In this document: positions 12,900 through 25,000 of the stretch, in pieces
Numbering within the stretch: position 1 is the stretch's first letter
How the letters are laid out: each line of letters opens with the position of its first letter
Source: Candolleomyces eurysporus
Lineage: Eukaryota; Basidiomycota; Agaricomycetes; Agaricales; Psathyrellaceae
DNA: 64,000 nt
Assembly: GCA_027579435.1 (NCBI GenBank)
Contig: JANBPK010000806.1
Location: 372,001 to 436,000, forward strand
Direction of reading: 5' to 3'
Program-made: the position numbers and the translations under genes
Notes under the pieces: model-generated
Told to the model about the DNA's origin: nothing
Seen by the model: the letters and a program-made list of their open reading frames with translations, nothing else
Databases searched by the model: none

Positions 12900-13500
12900 T
12901 TTCTGTTCTATGACTGCGTCGGCTGGTCAGCAGGGTGGCACTAAAGAAGAGCAAGGGTTTGGAAGGGGGGTAGGGGTGCCTCAGCAGTATCTAGAACCAT
13001 GTTGGTCTTCACCTCGACCCAGAGGCAAGATTTGCACGTCAAAAAGAACGGGTCGAGCAGTTTCCACTCTGGAGTCATCGCTGGCAGCACAAATGTAAAT
13101 CTGGTTTACCTTGGGCAAGGCCAGGAGGTTGGCAATGGTATTAGCAGGTAGACATGAGACGCTGACGTAATTGCACTGGTTGACTTTAGAAAATTTGAGC
13201 CTGTATGTATGTCCATTCTATGGCAAATAGCAGTCACCGCCTGCTGTTTGCTTCAAACCAGGACACTCCCTCTTCCACAATGCCCTTCAACGCGACGCCC
13301 CAGTGGCTTCGGTATCGCCAAAGACGCAAATCGGAGGCGTTCATTGCGGTTGAAAGTAGAAGGCAGCGCTCACGGTCCAGTTTATAACGGGCAGCGGCCA
13401 CGTGCAGACAGCCCCATCAGGACAGGACCACATCATCGACCACGAAATCAAAGCATTTGGCTCTCGTCCAGCTCTCCTTTACCCACCCAATACCCCGCAA
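12900..13500. other. divergent promoter region SSU72 / UFE1
   Basis: About 600 bases between two divergent start codons. Short frames exist (for instance 13205-13387) but none shows a family signature. They may be 5' leader or shadow. The region probably carries both promoters. Confidence 0.5.
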
Positions 13501-14838
13501 ATGCCCTTCACGGACAGGACAAATGATTTCATCCAAGTTCTCGACGAGAAGCAACGCGACATCCCTGAGGCAAAGAAGCCCCAGCCGACCCACCCCAAGT
13601 CACCCTCACTGTCACAAGCATCTAGCCAGGTTGCCTCTGGCAAGGAATATATCAATGAGGCATATACGGTCGTACGTACTTCTCTTACATTGAATCTGTG
13701 TCATGAAACTTAGGAGCCAACTTCTCTCCTTTCAGTTGAATCACATTAACACATTAAATCGAATGTTGGCCAGCATTCGAAAGGCTTACCTGAACGTGGA
13801 CTCACGAACTTCGCCTCTCTCACGCCAGGGCTCTCGAAATCTGGACTTTAGCGAGGGGGAGGCAGCTTGGTCTAACATTCGGCATTTGTCCAACGAGGAA
13901 AGGGATCAAATAGACCTACAGGCGCGCGTCATCATTCAACGGTGTTCGACAAGGGTCAAGGAGATGGAAGCCCTCGAAAAGCGTGTGTATCGTTCTCCTT
14001 TACTCATCAATGCCCGAGCCTCACCATGATTGGCACCGCGTCTCGCCCCTCATTCTCCTGATTGTTTCATCTAGGCCGCACCGAACTCGTTGCTAGCAAG
14101 GTCAATCCGCTAGTTCGTCTCCTACCTGCCCGGCTTCGCCAAGATGAATCGACATTGTCGTCTGGTGTCATTGCTGCGCACAGATCCAGCGTAACCTGGT
14201 ATCTCAGCCGGCGGCTCGCGGAGACGAGTCAGCTCCAAAAAGACATGCAGGAGGAAAGAGTCAAACGACAGCTTGAACGCAACCGGAGTCTAGCGACCGG
14301 CGCTGTCAGGGAGGCAACAGGCCTTTTGGATACCCAAGTGTCTACTGCGTCCACCTCACAGAGCTCTTCGCCCTCCAGCTGGTTAGGAGATGCAACCTCT
14401 GGAATAATTGCGGCTACCCTCGGTGTTGATGACCACAGACGCCATTCACCAGTACAGCCCCCACCGCGGATAGAATCCTCTTACCCTTCTGAAGATGAAG
14501 ACGACGATATAGAACTGACTTCGTCCCAAATCCTGCAATTTGAAGCCGAAAACGCAGCCATTCTGCGAAACGTTCAGGACACATTAGAGTCCGTACAGCA
14601 GGCCGAATCGCGCCTCATGGATATCAGCGCCCTCCAGATGGAGCTGGTGACACATTTGACGCGGCAGACAGAGCTGACGGACCAGTTATATGAAGATGCC
14701 ATTGCGACTACCTCTACCGTCGAAAAGAGCAAAGCTGAGCTCAAAAAGGCTCAACAGAGAGGAAAAGATGGAAGGTTATTTATATTGGTTTTCCTGTTAG
14801 GCGCTAGCTTCAGTCTACTATTCCTACATTACTACTGA
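13501..14838 (+). CDS. UFE1: ER Qa-SNARE, syntaxin-18/Ufe1 family
   Basis: Target SNARE of the ER for retrograde Golgi-to-ER fusion. Start MPFTDRTNDFIQVLDEKQRD fits the short N-terminal peptide of Ufe1/Stx18. The Habc region includes LNHINTLNRMLASIRKAYLN and SNEERDQIDLQARVIIQRCS. Then comes a helical linker, an acidic loop EDEDDDIELTSSQ, the SNARE motif FEAENAAILRNVQDTLESVQ onward, and a single C-terminal membrane anchor, FILVFLLGASFSLLFLHYY-stop. Two introns (near 13674-13735 and 13983-14078) join cleanly: EAYTV/LNHIN and LEKR/RTELV. Length about 390 residues. It ends about 100 bases from the convergent TVP38. Confidence 0.9.
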
Positions 14839-14934
14839 TCAGACTGGTCGCATTTCATGGTATTCTTATTCCCCGTTATATCTATTCCATTCATTAAGAT
14901 TCTACGTGTACAAGGAGGGACTCTATTGAATCGA

Positions 14935-16378
14935 CTACACTGCGGCCTGATCACGGGGTATTGAAGGCGATAGTAGTGGAGCCTCCTCATTGTAATCTTC
15001 GATGGCCTCAGCTGCAAGTTCGTCCGTTTGAGGCGGAAGCCCGTGGAGATGTCGAATGTGGCTCTGCACCAACGTATATACCCACCTGAACAGGTTTTCA
15101 TTCATTACATTAGTAAAACAATCATATGAATTATGAAGATCGTGCACCAACCAGCTGGTGAATACAGCAATCAAAATTCCACCTCCGACCAGGAGTCCGT
15201 TTATGACCTTGTCGTCTGAAGCGTTTGGGAAAATGGTTCAATGAGTTTCTGGAAGCCGCTTCGGAAAGGGATGGGTAACTTACGAGTATCCATTCTATCC
15301 CTCTGATCTCCGTCCGAAAGGGCCGCCATCTTCGAACCGATGAAGACGTGGAGCAGAAGTTTGGGCGAAATGAAAAACGTGGCGACAATAAACTGCCACA
15401 ACTTTACTGGCTCGATCGACTAGATTGATGGTCACGATCGAGGGTGCTTTGCAAATAGAGGAGAGAGGTACGGACCGCGAATAGAGAATTTGCGTAGACC
15501 CAAGGAGGGAACGGGGATACACGTATCAGAATAATTAAAGGAAGGCCTTTCGCTCTCTGGGTAGCACAAACGGAGGCAGAAGAGGTTGAAACCGGTCATT
15601 TGCATGTTCTAGAAGATGTGATGCGGGACTTGCCACAACTGATTCCAGAGCCTGCCACTTCTCATTCTGCGCCGACCATGCCCGGATCCTTTCTCTGAAA
15701 AGGAGACGAAGCACGGAGAAGACCACAGCGGAGCCGAGCACCGAGCCTGCTAGGGCAATAAAGAATCCCTCCATACCGTAGGCAAAACCGCATAGTGTAA
15801 CAAGGGTGGTATGGCCGATGAGGGGAGGAAATGAAATACAGACTACGGAATGGTGAGATGTGAGGAGGACAGAAAAAGAAAGGAGCCTACCCATTGCAGC
15901 GATGATACCAAGCCAGCCTAGACGCGTGGCAGCGAGGAGCTTGGCCTTGTCGTAGAGAAACTGGGCAATGCGTGCCGGCGTCACGATTACGACGAAGATT
16001 CCTGGTCGAACAGAACAAGGTTTACTGGGTGCGAGCATGCGATAGACTTTGTGCCCCACCAATGCAAATGTAGAACAGTATGACCAGCCATATGAGGAGC
16101 TGCGGACAGGTGCTCGTAAGTTCGGCGGTCGACAAGGAGCCAAGGGTATGACGCACCTTGCCAAAGAGGTGCAATTTGCGGTAGCGAGCGAGGGCTAAGC
16201 CCCCATAGTACTTCACGATGCCGAGGAGCTCGCGTGCAGGATGGGCAGCCATGTTGAACGCAGGAGGGAGCCCAGGGTGCGTGGTCGTCGAAGAACTGCC
16301 ATTGAAACTGGCCGAGCTCAAGTGCCACCGTCTGCCGCGTTGTGCCGCCAGCCAAATGGCGCTCAAACACGTGATCAT
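14935..16378 (-). CDS. TVP38: Tvp38/TMEM64-family Golgi membrane protein (SNARE-associated, DedA/VTT fold)
   Basis: Multi-spanning membrane protein of the Golgi; VTT-domain relatives act in lipid scrambling and vesicle traffic. Exons give LGIVKYYGGLALARYRKLHL, the first membrane helix LLIWLVILFYICIG, IFVVIVTPARIAQFLYD, the core FPPLIGHTTLVTLCGFAYG, then RAKGLPLIILIRVSPFPPWV and LWQFIVATFFISPKLLLHVF, and a tail ending PSIPRDQAAV-stop. The stop at 15535 in the unspliced frame lies in a GC-AG intron (15557-15633) plus read-through; splicing restores the invariant RxxPxPPWxxAN motif. The start is uncertain: 16378 or an internal ATG near 16252 (MAAHPARELLGIV). Head-to-head with LOA1, only about 50 bases between start codons. 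Confidence 0.87.
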
Positions 16379-16425
16379 TTACGCGCGCCATCGGCACAGC
16401 TCAAGGTTCTCTCAGCCCAACATTC

Positions 16426-17975
16426 ATGGAAAAGTTCAGCAATTATCGAGTTGAGTTTACCGGGTTTCGATGGCCCTGAATATTCACTAACATGTTCCAT
16501 AGGATGCAGGCACTGGCATTCAAGTGCGTTACCTTTTCTAGGGCACTCTATTCTTAGCTGAGGCATTCACTGCTACAGCCTTTCCTGACCCCCGTCCCAC
16601 CCGCTGGCTCCGAAATTCTCGGGAAAGCAACCCTTCCTTTGAGATATGCTTTGGCAGTCATCAGGACGGCACTGATACTCGTGCTTCTGCTGGCATACCT
16701 GCTAGTCGTTCGCATCGCTCTCTTAGTCTTCGTGCGTGACACATCTTCGCCCTGTTAGCACCGCCAGCTCATGTTCACCGCCAGGTCCCGATCCCCACTC
16801 TCCATGATTTCCTGGTTCATCTTTTTACCAGGATCCTGGGCCGCTGTGTCCTTTTTACTGTTGGGCTTTTCTGGATCCCAGTCGAGCAAACAACCAGGAA
16901 GCGGTACGCAAAGATGCACGTCCGTCTCTGCCACATAGTCCTGATGCCTTAACGTCATTCACCGCAGGAGAACCAATGCAGTGGCCCACTCTCCTTGGGA
17001 CCCAAAGGCGGGCGACATCATTGTCTCTAATTGGGTGTCCTGGATAGAGTTGATCTGGCTTGCGATCCGGTAAGCGGAAATAAGCTTTCACCGCTCATTT
17101 TCCTCTATTCACATCTTTGCTTCGTGGTAGATTCAACCCCATCTTTGTCCTACCGATCCCAGCGTCTGTAGAGAAGGCCACAGCCCTCGACTCCACATNC
17201 CCCCCCGGCGACTTCTCCCATAACGTATACTCCGGGTCGTCGAACCGGCACTGGCTCTGCTAACGTTCAACAGAAGGCTCGATCGCCATCAACCCGTGTG
17301 CCCATCGCTGGGTTCGAACAAGTGTCCCTTCTGAGTATCATTGCATCAACAGGAAGGATACCCCTGTTTTCCAGACTGTCGTCTGACCAGGCACCACAGT
17401 CCATCGACGATATTAGACGCACAGCGAGGCGCCCGATCGTCGTCTTTCCAGAATGCACAACTAGCAATGGAAGGGGACTACTCCGTTTTGCCAACGTGTT
17501 CAATCGCACCGTCCCCGTCAAGGAGTACGATGTGTATGTGATGTGTGTTCGGTAAGCACAAGGAGCTTCTTTGCCCAAAACCGATGAGCTCCGCTGAAGG
17601 AATTTTTCCAGATATGATCCGCCAACCTCACTCTCTCCTTCTCTTTCGCATTCCATGCCATCGATTTTCCTAAATCCTCTCTCTCATATCTTTTCCCTAA
17701 CTACATCTCCATCACCTCTGTCCATGTCAATACGTCTGTTGGCGCTTTCAGATTCCCCGAGTTCGCAACNTTTTTATGGCGAACGAACATGTTTCAGGTA
17801 CTCCAGGCGAAGATCAGTTGGCAGAAAGTTGTGCGGCCTTGATCTCCCAAATCGGAAGATTCAAACAGACAGGGATGGGATGGGAAGACAAAGCTAGTCT
17901 TCTGACGTTGGTTTCGGGTAAGCGGCAATGATACTAACACTACGCGAACGCTATGTAGATGCAGCATGTTCCTAA
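16426..17975 (+). CDS. LOA1: lysophosphatidic acid acyltransferase, Loa1/Vps66 type
   Basis: Predicted ER/lipid-droplet acyltransferase acting on lysophosphatidic acid. Spliced start MEKFSNYRDAGTGIQPFLTP closely matches the yeast Loa1 N-terminus (MEKYTNW..GTGI). Two membrane-associated stretches follow (ALAVIRTALILVLLLAYLLV and LGRCVLFLLGFFWIPVE). The substrate motifs are DIIVSNWVSWIELIWLAIR and the conserved VFPECTTSNGRGLLRF. The C-terminal VRYDPPTSLSPS and GKFKQTGMGWEDK-like helix is typical of basidiomycete members. The last intron has a perfect TACTAAC branch site near 17930. N at 17199 and N at 17770 each break the frame; removing each restores it (SPPATSPITYTPGRR; SQLFMANEHVSGTPGEDQ). 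Confidence 0.85.
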
Positions 17976-18176
17976 TCTATTCACTAAATGTTTGTCATAA
18001 TTATGTTGATGGTGCTGGTAACTGTTGCCGCTGCTACGATAAGAGTCCCGATATGCTTTTGGAAATGAATAATGCGAATGGAAGGCTTGAGTAAAAACGG
18101 GAAAATTAGTGCGACGCGAAAAGCTAATCGAGTTACTAAAAGCGACGAGTGAGCAATGAGCTCAAAGAAACCAATC

Positions 18177-19646
18177 TTAACCGTCACATACCTCGAGGAG
18201 TCTATAGAAGTTATCTGGGAACCGTTCAACTTGAACCCGTGGGTTGTACGAGGGATCAACATCCTTGTAAAACGGACCACCCCCAGGGTGATATCCAGGG
18301 CTCGAATTGGCTTCTGTATAGCACCGGTCCCCGACAAGACTTCCCTGTGGGGCCAAGGAGGATTCAGGTCGGTTACCACCGATGGAAGGGTAGGCCGACG
18401 GGCTGGGGCTGGGATGATCTGCCGCCTGTGGGTAGTAGCTCCCCTGATCGCCCTCGTACTGGTAGTACCCGCCCCAGGGAGAAAGCTGCCCATATTCTGA
18501 TTTGAAGGGCATTGGGCCAGTGTACCTGTTTGGGTTTATCGGCCGGCATGGAGAGCGTGGAAGTGCCCGCCTCTGCTTCCGTTCGACGCTGTACTGTTGG
18601 AGGAAGTATAAAGCTTGAGCTTTGGCGATCGAGAGAACAGGATCGAAGGGGCTCACGGCATGGTAGTCCAGCACTCGTACAACGTTCCCGCCTAGGGGCT
18701 TGCCATCGAGCGAATGAATAGCGTATTCGGCATCTTCCTTGGTGAAATATTCCAGAAAACTAAACATGGGATCTTCTGAGCCATCCAGAGGGCAAGAAAT
18801 GTCCCGAACCATACATACCCAATATCAGGATCGCTGCGGTCCAAATCGCAAAAGGCAACAAGGCATCCCGTTGACCTTCCAAAATCCTTGAGCTCCTACA
18901 TACAATCAATCAATACACCACTGAAGGGACGTTATATGCACAAACCTGCCATCGAACGTCAGCTGATAGACCTGTGACTACGACGGGATGTCGTGAAACA
19001 TTTTCTCGAGAAGCCGTCAGTGGACTAGAGCTAGAGAAGATCTCAGCACACCTGGTCATCGGAAGAAGGGTCGAAGCTAACCGTTCACGATCGGGGGACC
19101 AGTTCTCTGCCATGGCTCTGTGTCTGGCCGCCGCGATGTCCTTGCGCAATGGCCTAGCAAATTGAATAACAACACCTATGGAGATTATGAGCCCGATTCT
19201 ATGTTGACCACATGACTTTACTGACGTTTCCCGAAGAGTGGTTCATAACGGTATATATTGTATACCAGCTGCGCGTCCTAGGGCCCGGTAGAACCCAAGC
19301 GTAAAAGGATACATTCCGCAGGACTTACCGCTTCTGATGCATATTCCACGAACGCATAATCTGTACGTAGGATTTTAGGGATATGAAGCGGACGGGGAGA
19401 TGAACCACTTACTATGCACGAACTTGATCTCACGAATTTTACCGTATCGAGAGAGGAACTACACGCGTAAACCTAAGCTATCCGGTGTGGATGTATGCGC
19501 TTTTAGATACCACATTACCTCTGATAACTCCTCGGTAGATATATCCTTGCCTAGTCCTATAGCTAGTTGTTCGTCAAGTTGATACGGTTGGTAAAAGGCG
19601 TCACACCTCTCAGATACAGGCGCTTGGCTGGGAGAGTGCAGGGCAT
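18177..19646 (-). CDS. RNA-binding protein with two RRM domains
   Basis: Probable mRNA-binding protein. First RRM: KRLYLRAIGLGKDISTEELS, FLSRYGKIREIKFVH, YAFVEYASEADAQLVYN, ending RVVIQFARPLRKD. Second RRM after a linker: HPVVVTGLSADVRWQELKD, then FLEYFTKEDAEYAIHSLDGK and VVRVLDYH. The C-terminal part is Tyr/Ser/Pro/Gly-rich and probably disordered. About seven short introns in the first half. The start at 19646 (MPCTLPAKRLYLR) is preferred, though an in-frame ATG further upstream at about 19712 would add a hydrophobic leader. The 3' end is unsettled: a tract near 17985-18070 reads YRDSYRSSGNSYQHHQHNYD in another frame and may be a last exon. Confidence 0.75.
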
Positions 19647-19897
19647 GGCTAAGAGGGACAGAGAGATGAGCAGGAGAAAGGGATAAAAGAGAAATTTATA
19701 ATCCCTCGACATTGGAGCTCCGCCCTGTCACAGTGCGAAGCTCTCTTGGTGTCAATCGAATTATTCTCAAATTGGCAGTGCCGTTTCTGTTTTGGTTAGA
19801 GACGCATCATTGGATTCAAGCGGCACAAAGGGGCTGGCTCCAGAAAGTTGTAAAGAGATATAACATGAAGCGATTGTGTTCACATGTCTCTCAACGG

Positions 19898-21800
19898 TCA
19901 CAACTTCGCCTTGATCTGCGCCAGTAACAGATGAGTGGACAAAGATGAGCGACCTGGAGCTTGAAAGCGTACCTTTGCCAATTTTTGCAAAGCCTGACGC
20001 AAATCATCCTTCAAGTCCTAATGAAATATGGTGAGCTAGAGCTAGAACAAATGGCAGCTGCCAGTTTGCCTACCTCAACTTCCTCCACACCGATGCTCAA
20101 GCGGATCAGTCTTGGGTCAGCACCAGGGTCGCTGTTCAGTCGTCGCTCGACCAGGGATTCGACACCACCCAAACTAGTCGCAGGCTGTGAAGCGACGTGA
20201 GGTCGGGAGAGAAGGGGCGCTAGTAAGAAGACCGTACCACAAAATACTTGAGGAGGTGAGGGAACCTGGCTGCTTGCTCTCCATTCGAAAGCTGCCGTAC
20301 CACCAGTTAGTCATACCCCTGTACAACGTCAGCCGACAGAGCGCCCACCAGAAATGAGAAAGTAGCATTATAGCCACCCTCCAATTGCTTGCTTGGCAAA
20401 AATCCCCGCTCGTCCGCCTTTTGCAGCGCTGAATGCCAGACTTTGGTGATTGACCCTCCAGGGACTTGGTCGTACTCTTGTCCAGCGGGAGTTTCAGCAA
20501 TCTTGTTAAGCCATTGGGCAAGTTCTGTCCCCGACTGAGACTGGCGAGGAATCCTGAGATGGAAAGTTTTCAAGGAGCGCAGCAACAACCAGGACTCCAA
20601 GGATCCCATCTTAGAACCCAGGTAGATTCGGTCAGCGAGGAGCTGGAAGTGCACCAATTAGCCGCTGCACCCCCTGCCTGACATGTCAAATTGAAATTTA
20701 CTTTGTCCCAATCCTTGAAATCCTGCACGATCAAAATACCGGCCAGCAAATCAGAGTGTCCTCCAAAGTATTTGGTAGCTGGCATGACAAAGGGTCAACG
20801 GGGTGTTGACCAACAGTGGCGAACAAACTCACCAGAATGGTGGACACTAAACCACGAATCAAGTCGGGTATGAGAACTCCGTCTGACTGAGGAGGGAAGC
20901 TAGAAATCGAGCTCACATATCGGCACCAAACTTGAACGGATACTGCAGGGGCGGGGGTGCAAAGGTCGAATCAACGAGTAGCTTTCCTCCAACCTTATGA
21001 ATCTGACGCAAAGTACTCAGAACCGGACAAATTTCGCCCACAAGTAACGGGAAGAGCAAACCTTGTCGGCATAGTATTGTATGTCCCTATCAATATCGTC
21101 AGCATCGTCAGGTTCGCATGGGCTATGGGAAAGGAGGAGAATCACCGTGACTCCCCAGTAGGGTTGACTGGAGTCTCTAACCAGCAGAGGTCTCCAGGCT
21201 GGTATTCGTCGTCCAAATCAATAAGTTTGAGCTCCTTATCTCGGGATTTCTTGTACACCTCGATGGTCGCATGGCACCCATGGTATCCACCTCGGATGGC
21301 CACACGTTTTGGCTTGAAGAACACGAGTGCCTAGGTGCAAACCATGTAAACAATGGGGCCTACATGACGTTGTGACGGTTTCCAGCATACCGCATAGGCC
21401 GCAGACAGCCCAGAAGAGTAGGTGATAGCATAGCCTTGCTATACACACAATAACGTACGCGGTTGAGAATAGGCAGACGCGGATTCGAAGGGATTCTATA
21501 CGCACGTTGATCTTGCTCAGGATATGTTCTACGCGTGTAGTGTTATCCTGAGTATATCTGGAGTAGACATGTCGTGGAGGATTCCAGAGATCCTTCTCTG
21601 ATAACGGCGGGGCATTGTCCTCGGGCTTCGGTGCACGAAAAGCTAACGAGAATAAGACCGAGGAAAGACAAAAGGGATATGCATTTGAACATACTAGTTG
21701 TCACCGAGATGGATGGCGCAACTTCCGTTCTCGAACTCGCCGCGACCTCCGCGTCCCCGTGAATCAGGACGGTACCATTCACCTTGGGCTTATTGGACAT
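19898..21800 (-). CDS. cystathionine gamma-synthase-like PLP enzyme (Cys/Met metabolism family)
   Basis: PLP-dependent transsulfuration enzyme, closest in layout to fungal cystathionine gamma-synthase-like proteins (YHR112C/YLL058W group); exact reaction uncertain. Start MSNKPKVNGTVLIHGDAEVA. Then RVEHILSKIN, the PLP-phosphate loop YSSGLSAAYAALVFF, GGYHGCHATIEVYKK, LCWLETPVNPTGE, LLVDSTFAPPPLQYPFKFGA, and the lysine motif HHSATKYFGGHSDLLAG with the Schiff-base Lys. C-terminal LGGVESLVERR and IRLSVGVEEVEDLKDDL are family hallmarks. About ten introns, one flanking a 14-base exon (20833-20846). An alternative stop exists if the last intron is retained. Confidence 0.88.
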
Positions 21801-22082
21801 TTCGCAGAAATAAACACAGTGGAAGGAGAGGGCCCCGACTGTTATGCTATTTATTTGCCGACTCGGAATCGTGTGCGAGTCATAATTGTGCAATCGCGTC
21901 ATCGGCAAGGTCTACCTCACAATATCATGATAGGCCCGAATCTTTCCTTGAGTCATCCCTTTGGTCGAACAAAGCACCTATCGTAGAGTCTGCGCCGGCG
22001 CCGTTCGTATTAATACTAGATACACAAAGACTAGTCGAAAACCAAAGAAATTAAAAATACAGTGGAGAACTAGATATTACAG

Positions 22083-25000
22083 CTAAAAGACATTCATTAC
22101 GGGTGCGGACATTGGGGCATTTGCTACGTTCGAGGAACCTTGTGGATTCGAATTTGCAGCATCCAAGAAACCGGAATCTCGCATGAATGATACCCATTGT
22201 TCGTCAATCCCAGACTCCCCAGTCAGCATCATAAGGTCTACAAAATTCACCTGCGAACTTGAATCCCCTGAAAATGGGTCCGCTCCCACGTTGAAGGTAT
22301 TTGACCCAAAGCCAGCCTGAGAGGTGGACGGCGGAGCAATTGGCTGGGTTGGTGGTTGAGAGAATGCGCTAAAGCTTGCCCCGAGTTGAGGGGATGGATA
22401 TTGATTGCCTTGTTCAGGCCCATAAATTGAGTTCTGGTTTGGCCAACCAGACCAATGTGACCACGGATCGCCCCCTTGACCAGGTTTCTGTGGAGAAACT
22501 AGGGGGCTGCTAAAGGTCGGCTGATCTGCATAGTTGGGCTCCGAGTAAGTTTGAGGCGGGGAAGGCGAACCCTTCGGCGGTGGAAACATGGAAAGGTATT
22601 CAACGAGAGATGGGTGAATGTCCGGCTCATTCAATGAAGGCAACCGAACGTCATTGTCAGTTCGACCTGGACTTGACGCTGCTGATGGGGACGTAGAGCT
22701 AGTCCCTGAAGTACGGTTCCGACCACTGCGTTGAGATTGTGAGAGTATTCGAGAAACCAAGACTCGCGTCTGGCCACCAAAGAGGGCTAACTCGTCCTCG
22801 CCATAGTCAGGTTTCCCGGTCGAGAGCACGCCCGGTATNGGGGGTGTTCCCGCTCCGGAATTGTGAATACACCTGGAACGCCCTCTCGCGCATTTTGTAC
22901 AAGACAGCCTGTGTTGAAAAAAAAGTCAGAGGGGAATAAGGGAGGGCATGAAGTAGTCCATCTGACCATTCCACTTCTTGCACGACGAGAATGCTTTGCT
23001 CCTTTCTCAAATAAGTCGCATGCTAATCCAAGCTCAATGAAGGCACTCGGAGCCATGCTTGATGCCGGAGAACGAGTGACAATACATCCGACGATGACCT
23101 ACGCCTGGGATAAGAAATGGGCTGTTTGTAACGGATGAGAACTTACCGCAGCGGAAAACACTAAATTGAAATTTCGGTGTCAGCGTGAAGCCAGTGACAG
23201 ATACATGAATACACGCACGATGCGTCCACACTCCCCACCATCTCCCACACAGATCCGGGAATCGGTCGAAGTGGTTCAAGCAGGACTTGATTACGCCAGA
23301 GGCACACCGATACGCTGCCAAAAACGAGGGGGCATATGGACTTCGAAGAGGATTTACCGGATGATCGAGCATCGCTTGGGCAAAAAAGCTGCGATGGATG
23401 TAAAGCAGAGCTGAGGCACGGTAAGAGAGAGAAACAAGCGGATCGCAGACGAGTTTTCACTCACTAACGGAGCGGTATTGACCAAGCAAACATTTCCTCA
23501 TGTAGGTAGACGGTGTACAATCCTCGTCCCCAACATCCATGAACGAATTGAGGTGAGGCGGTAGTTTCTTTTCTCGAACCTTCCTGTCCAATTCAAGGAT
23601 TGTTTCGTACTTCGGTGGTTCCGCTGACAGTGTCTGTTCGATGACACACGAAAATAAATCTCGAGAAAACTCGTACTTCCATCGATAGTCTGAGATAGCC
23701 CAGTCAGAAAACACAAACATGGGCATTTAAACGACTTACACCCAATGAGTGTGTTCCCTTTATCATCTATGGAAGCCTCGTCGTCAATGGGAAATTCGCA
23801 ATCGATATATGACAGTCGAATGGATGGCGGTCTTCCTAGCGCCAGACTCTATAAAAGGGGATAAGCAAGACGAATAGAGCGGCCGGGCTGCAGAAATGGA
23901 CGAACATAGAATTGTTCTGCAGAGAAAAGCTCCCAGAACAGGGAACGCCTCCGCTCCACGGTCTTGGGGTCGAAATTCCATCGAGCACAGTCTCGATCTA
24001 CAACGACATCAGAGCTGCTTTGAGATAGAACACCGACCGATACATACGTAGGCCGAACTTCACAGAGATGTCAGACTGGGAAACAAGGGTGTACCAATGA
24101 ACTCACACTTTGAGCCAACTTCGCACCAAGGGACATAAGAGACCACTAGAGCTAGTCATTAGCCTCTTGTTTAGTATAAAGGAACCAGAATGTCATACCG
24201 CGCTATCCATTGTGTACCGCTTCCCTGCCAATCCATGGTAGGATGCCATCAGCACGATCGCTTGCACGGTGCAGATTTCGGGGGAATCGAAAGCAGACCG
24301 CAAGGACAAGCACGCTCGACTGGTATTATAGTAGTCTTCGGCCTCTTTGCTATCTGAATATAGGACTCAGCATCCTCCTCAAGACAGCAGGAACAGGTGT
24401 GCTTACAAGGTTCCAGAGTTAGATCAACCAACGCCCCCAAAGCGAATATCAAGAACACGACTGAGAGCTTGTGAGGAGAGAACCAGGCAATTGGGTTGCC
24501 TGACGACTGCCTCTCCCGTAAGGCTTTGTAAACGGGCCCGAAAACTTCCTCCATCAGCTCGTCGCGTTTGATTGGGCGGAAAGCCCAGGCAGCTTGTTCG
24601 AGATACGTTTCACATAGCGCAGATGCGCGCGTTTGAGGAGGCAGGCGGTCGAAAAGCAGGTTGATCGCCATTTCCTGGTTTCCTTTTGCCTCAAGTGGAA
24701 TCGATGCAAAAATTCGCGATATTTCGGATGAGATATCCGGGGGCACTTCATCGTCAACATCTGAATCTTCAAGGTTCGCACCGGCCTACCAAAACATAAG
24801 GAACAAGTTCTCGACAACAAGCAATCTAGCTTACCAAGAAAAGTGTCTGAAAGTGACGTTTAGTGGGATGACAAGTCTGACAAGTCTGTGGGTACTGTGG
24901 ACACAATAGCGACATACCTCTGATCCAGCCGAGGGGCCAAAATACTTGGCTTCTCCGCGGTCGCCGATGGTGAGTGTACCCATAGCGCTGATTGTCGAGG

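Noticed and set aside
22840..22925. A CTKCARGRSRC zinc-finger-like motif in one frame of the large regulator's middle
   Set aside because: The exon in the correct phase reads AVLYKMRERAFQVYSQFRSG, part of the fungal-specific domain; the Cys motif is in a shadow frame and the real zinc cluster is at the N-terminus.
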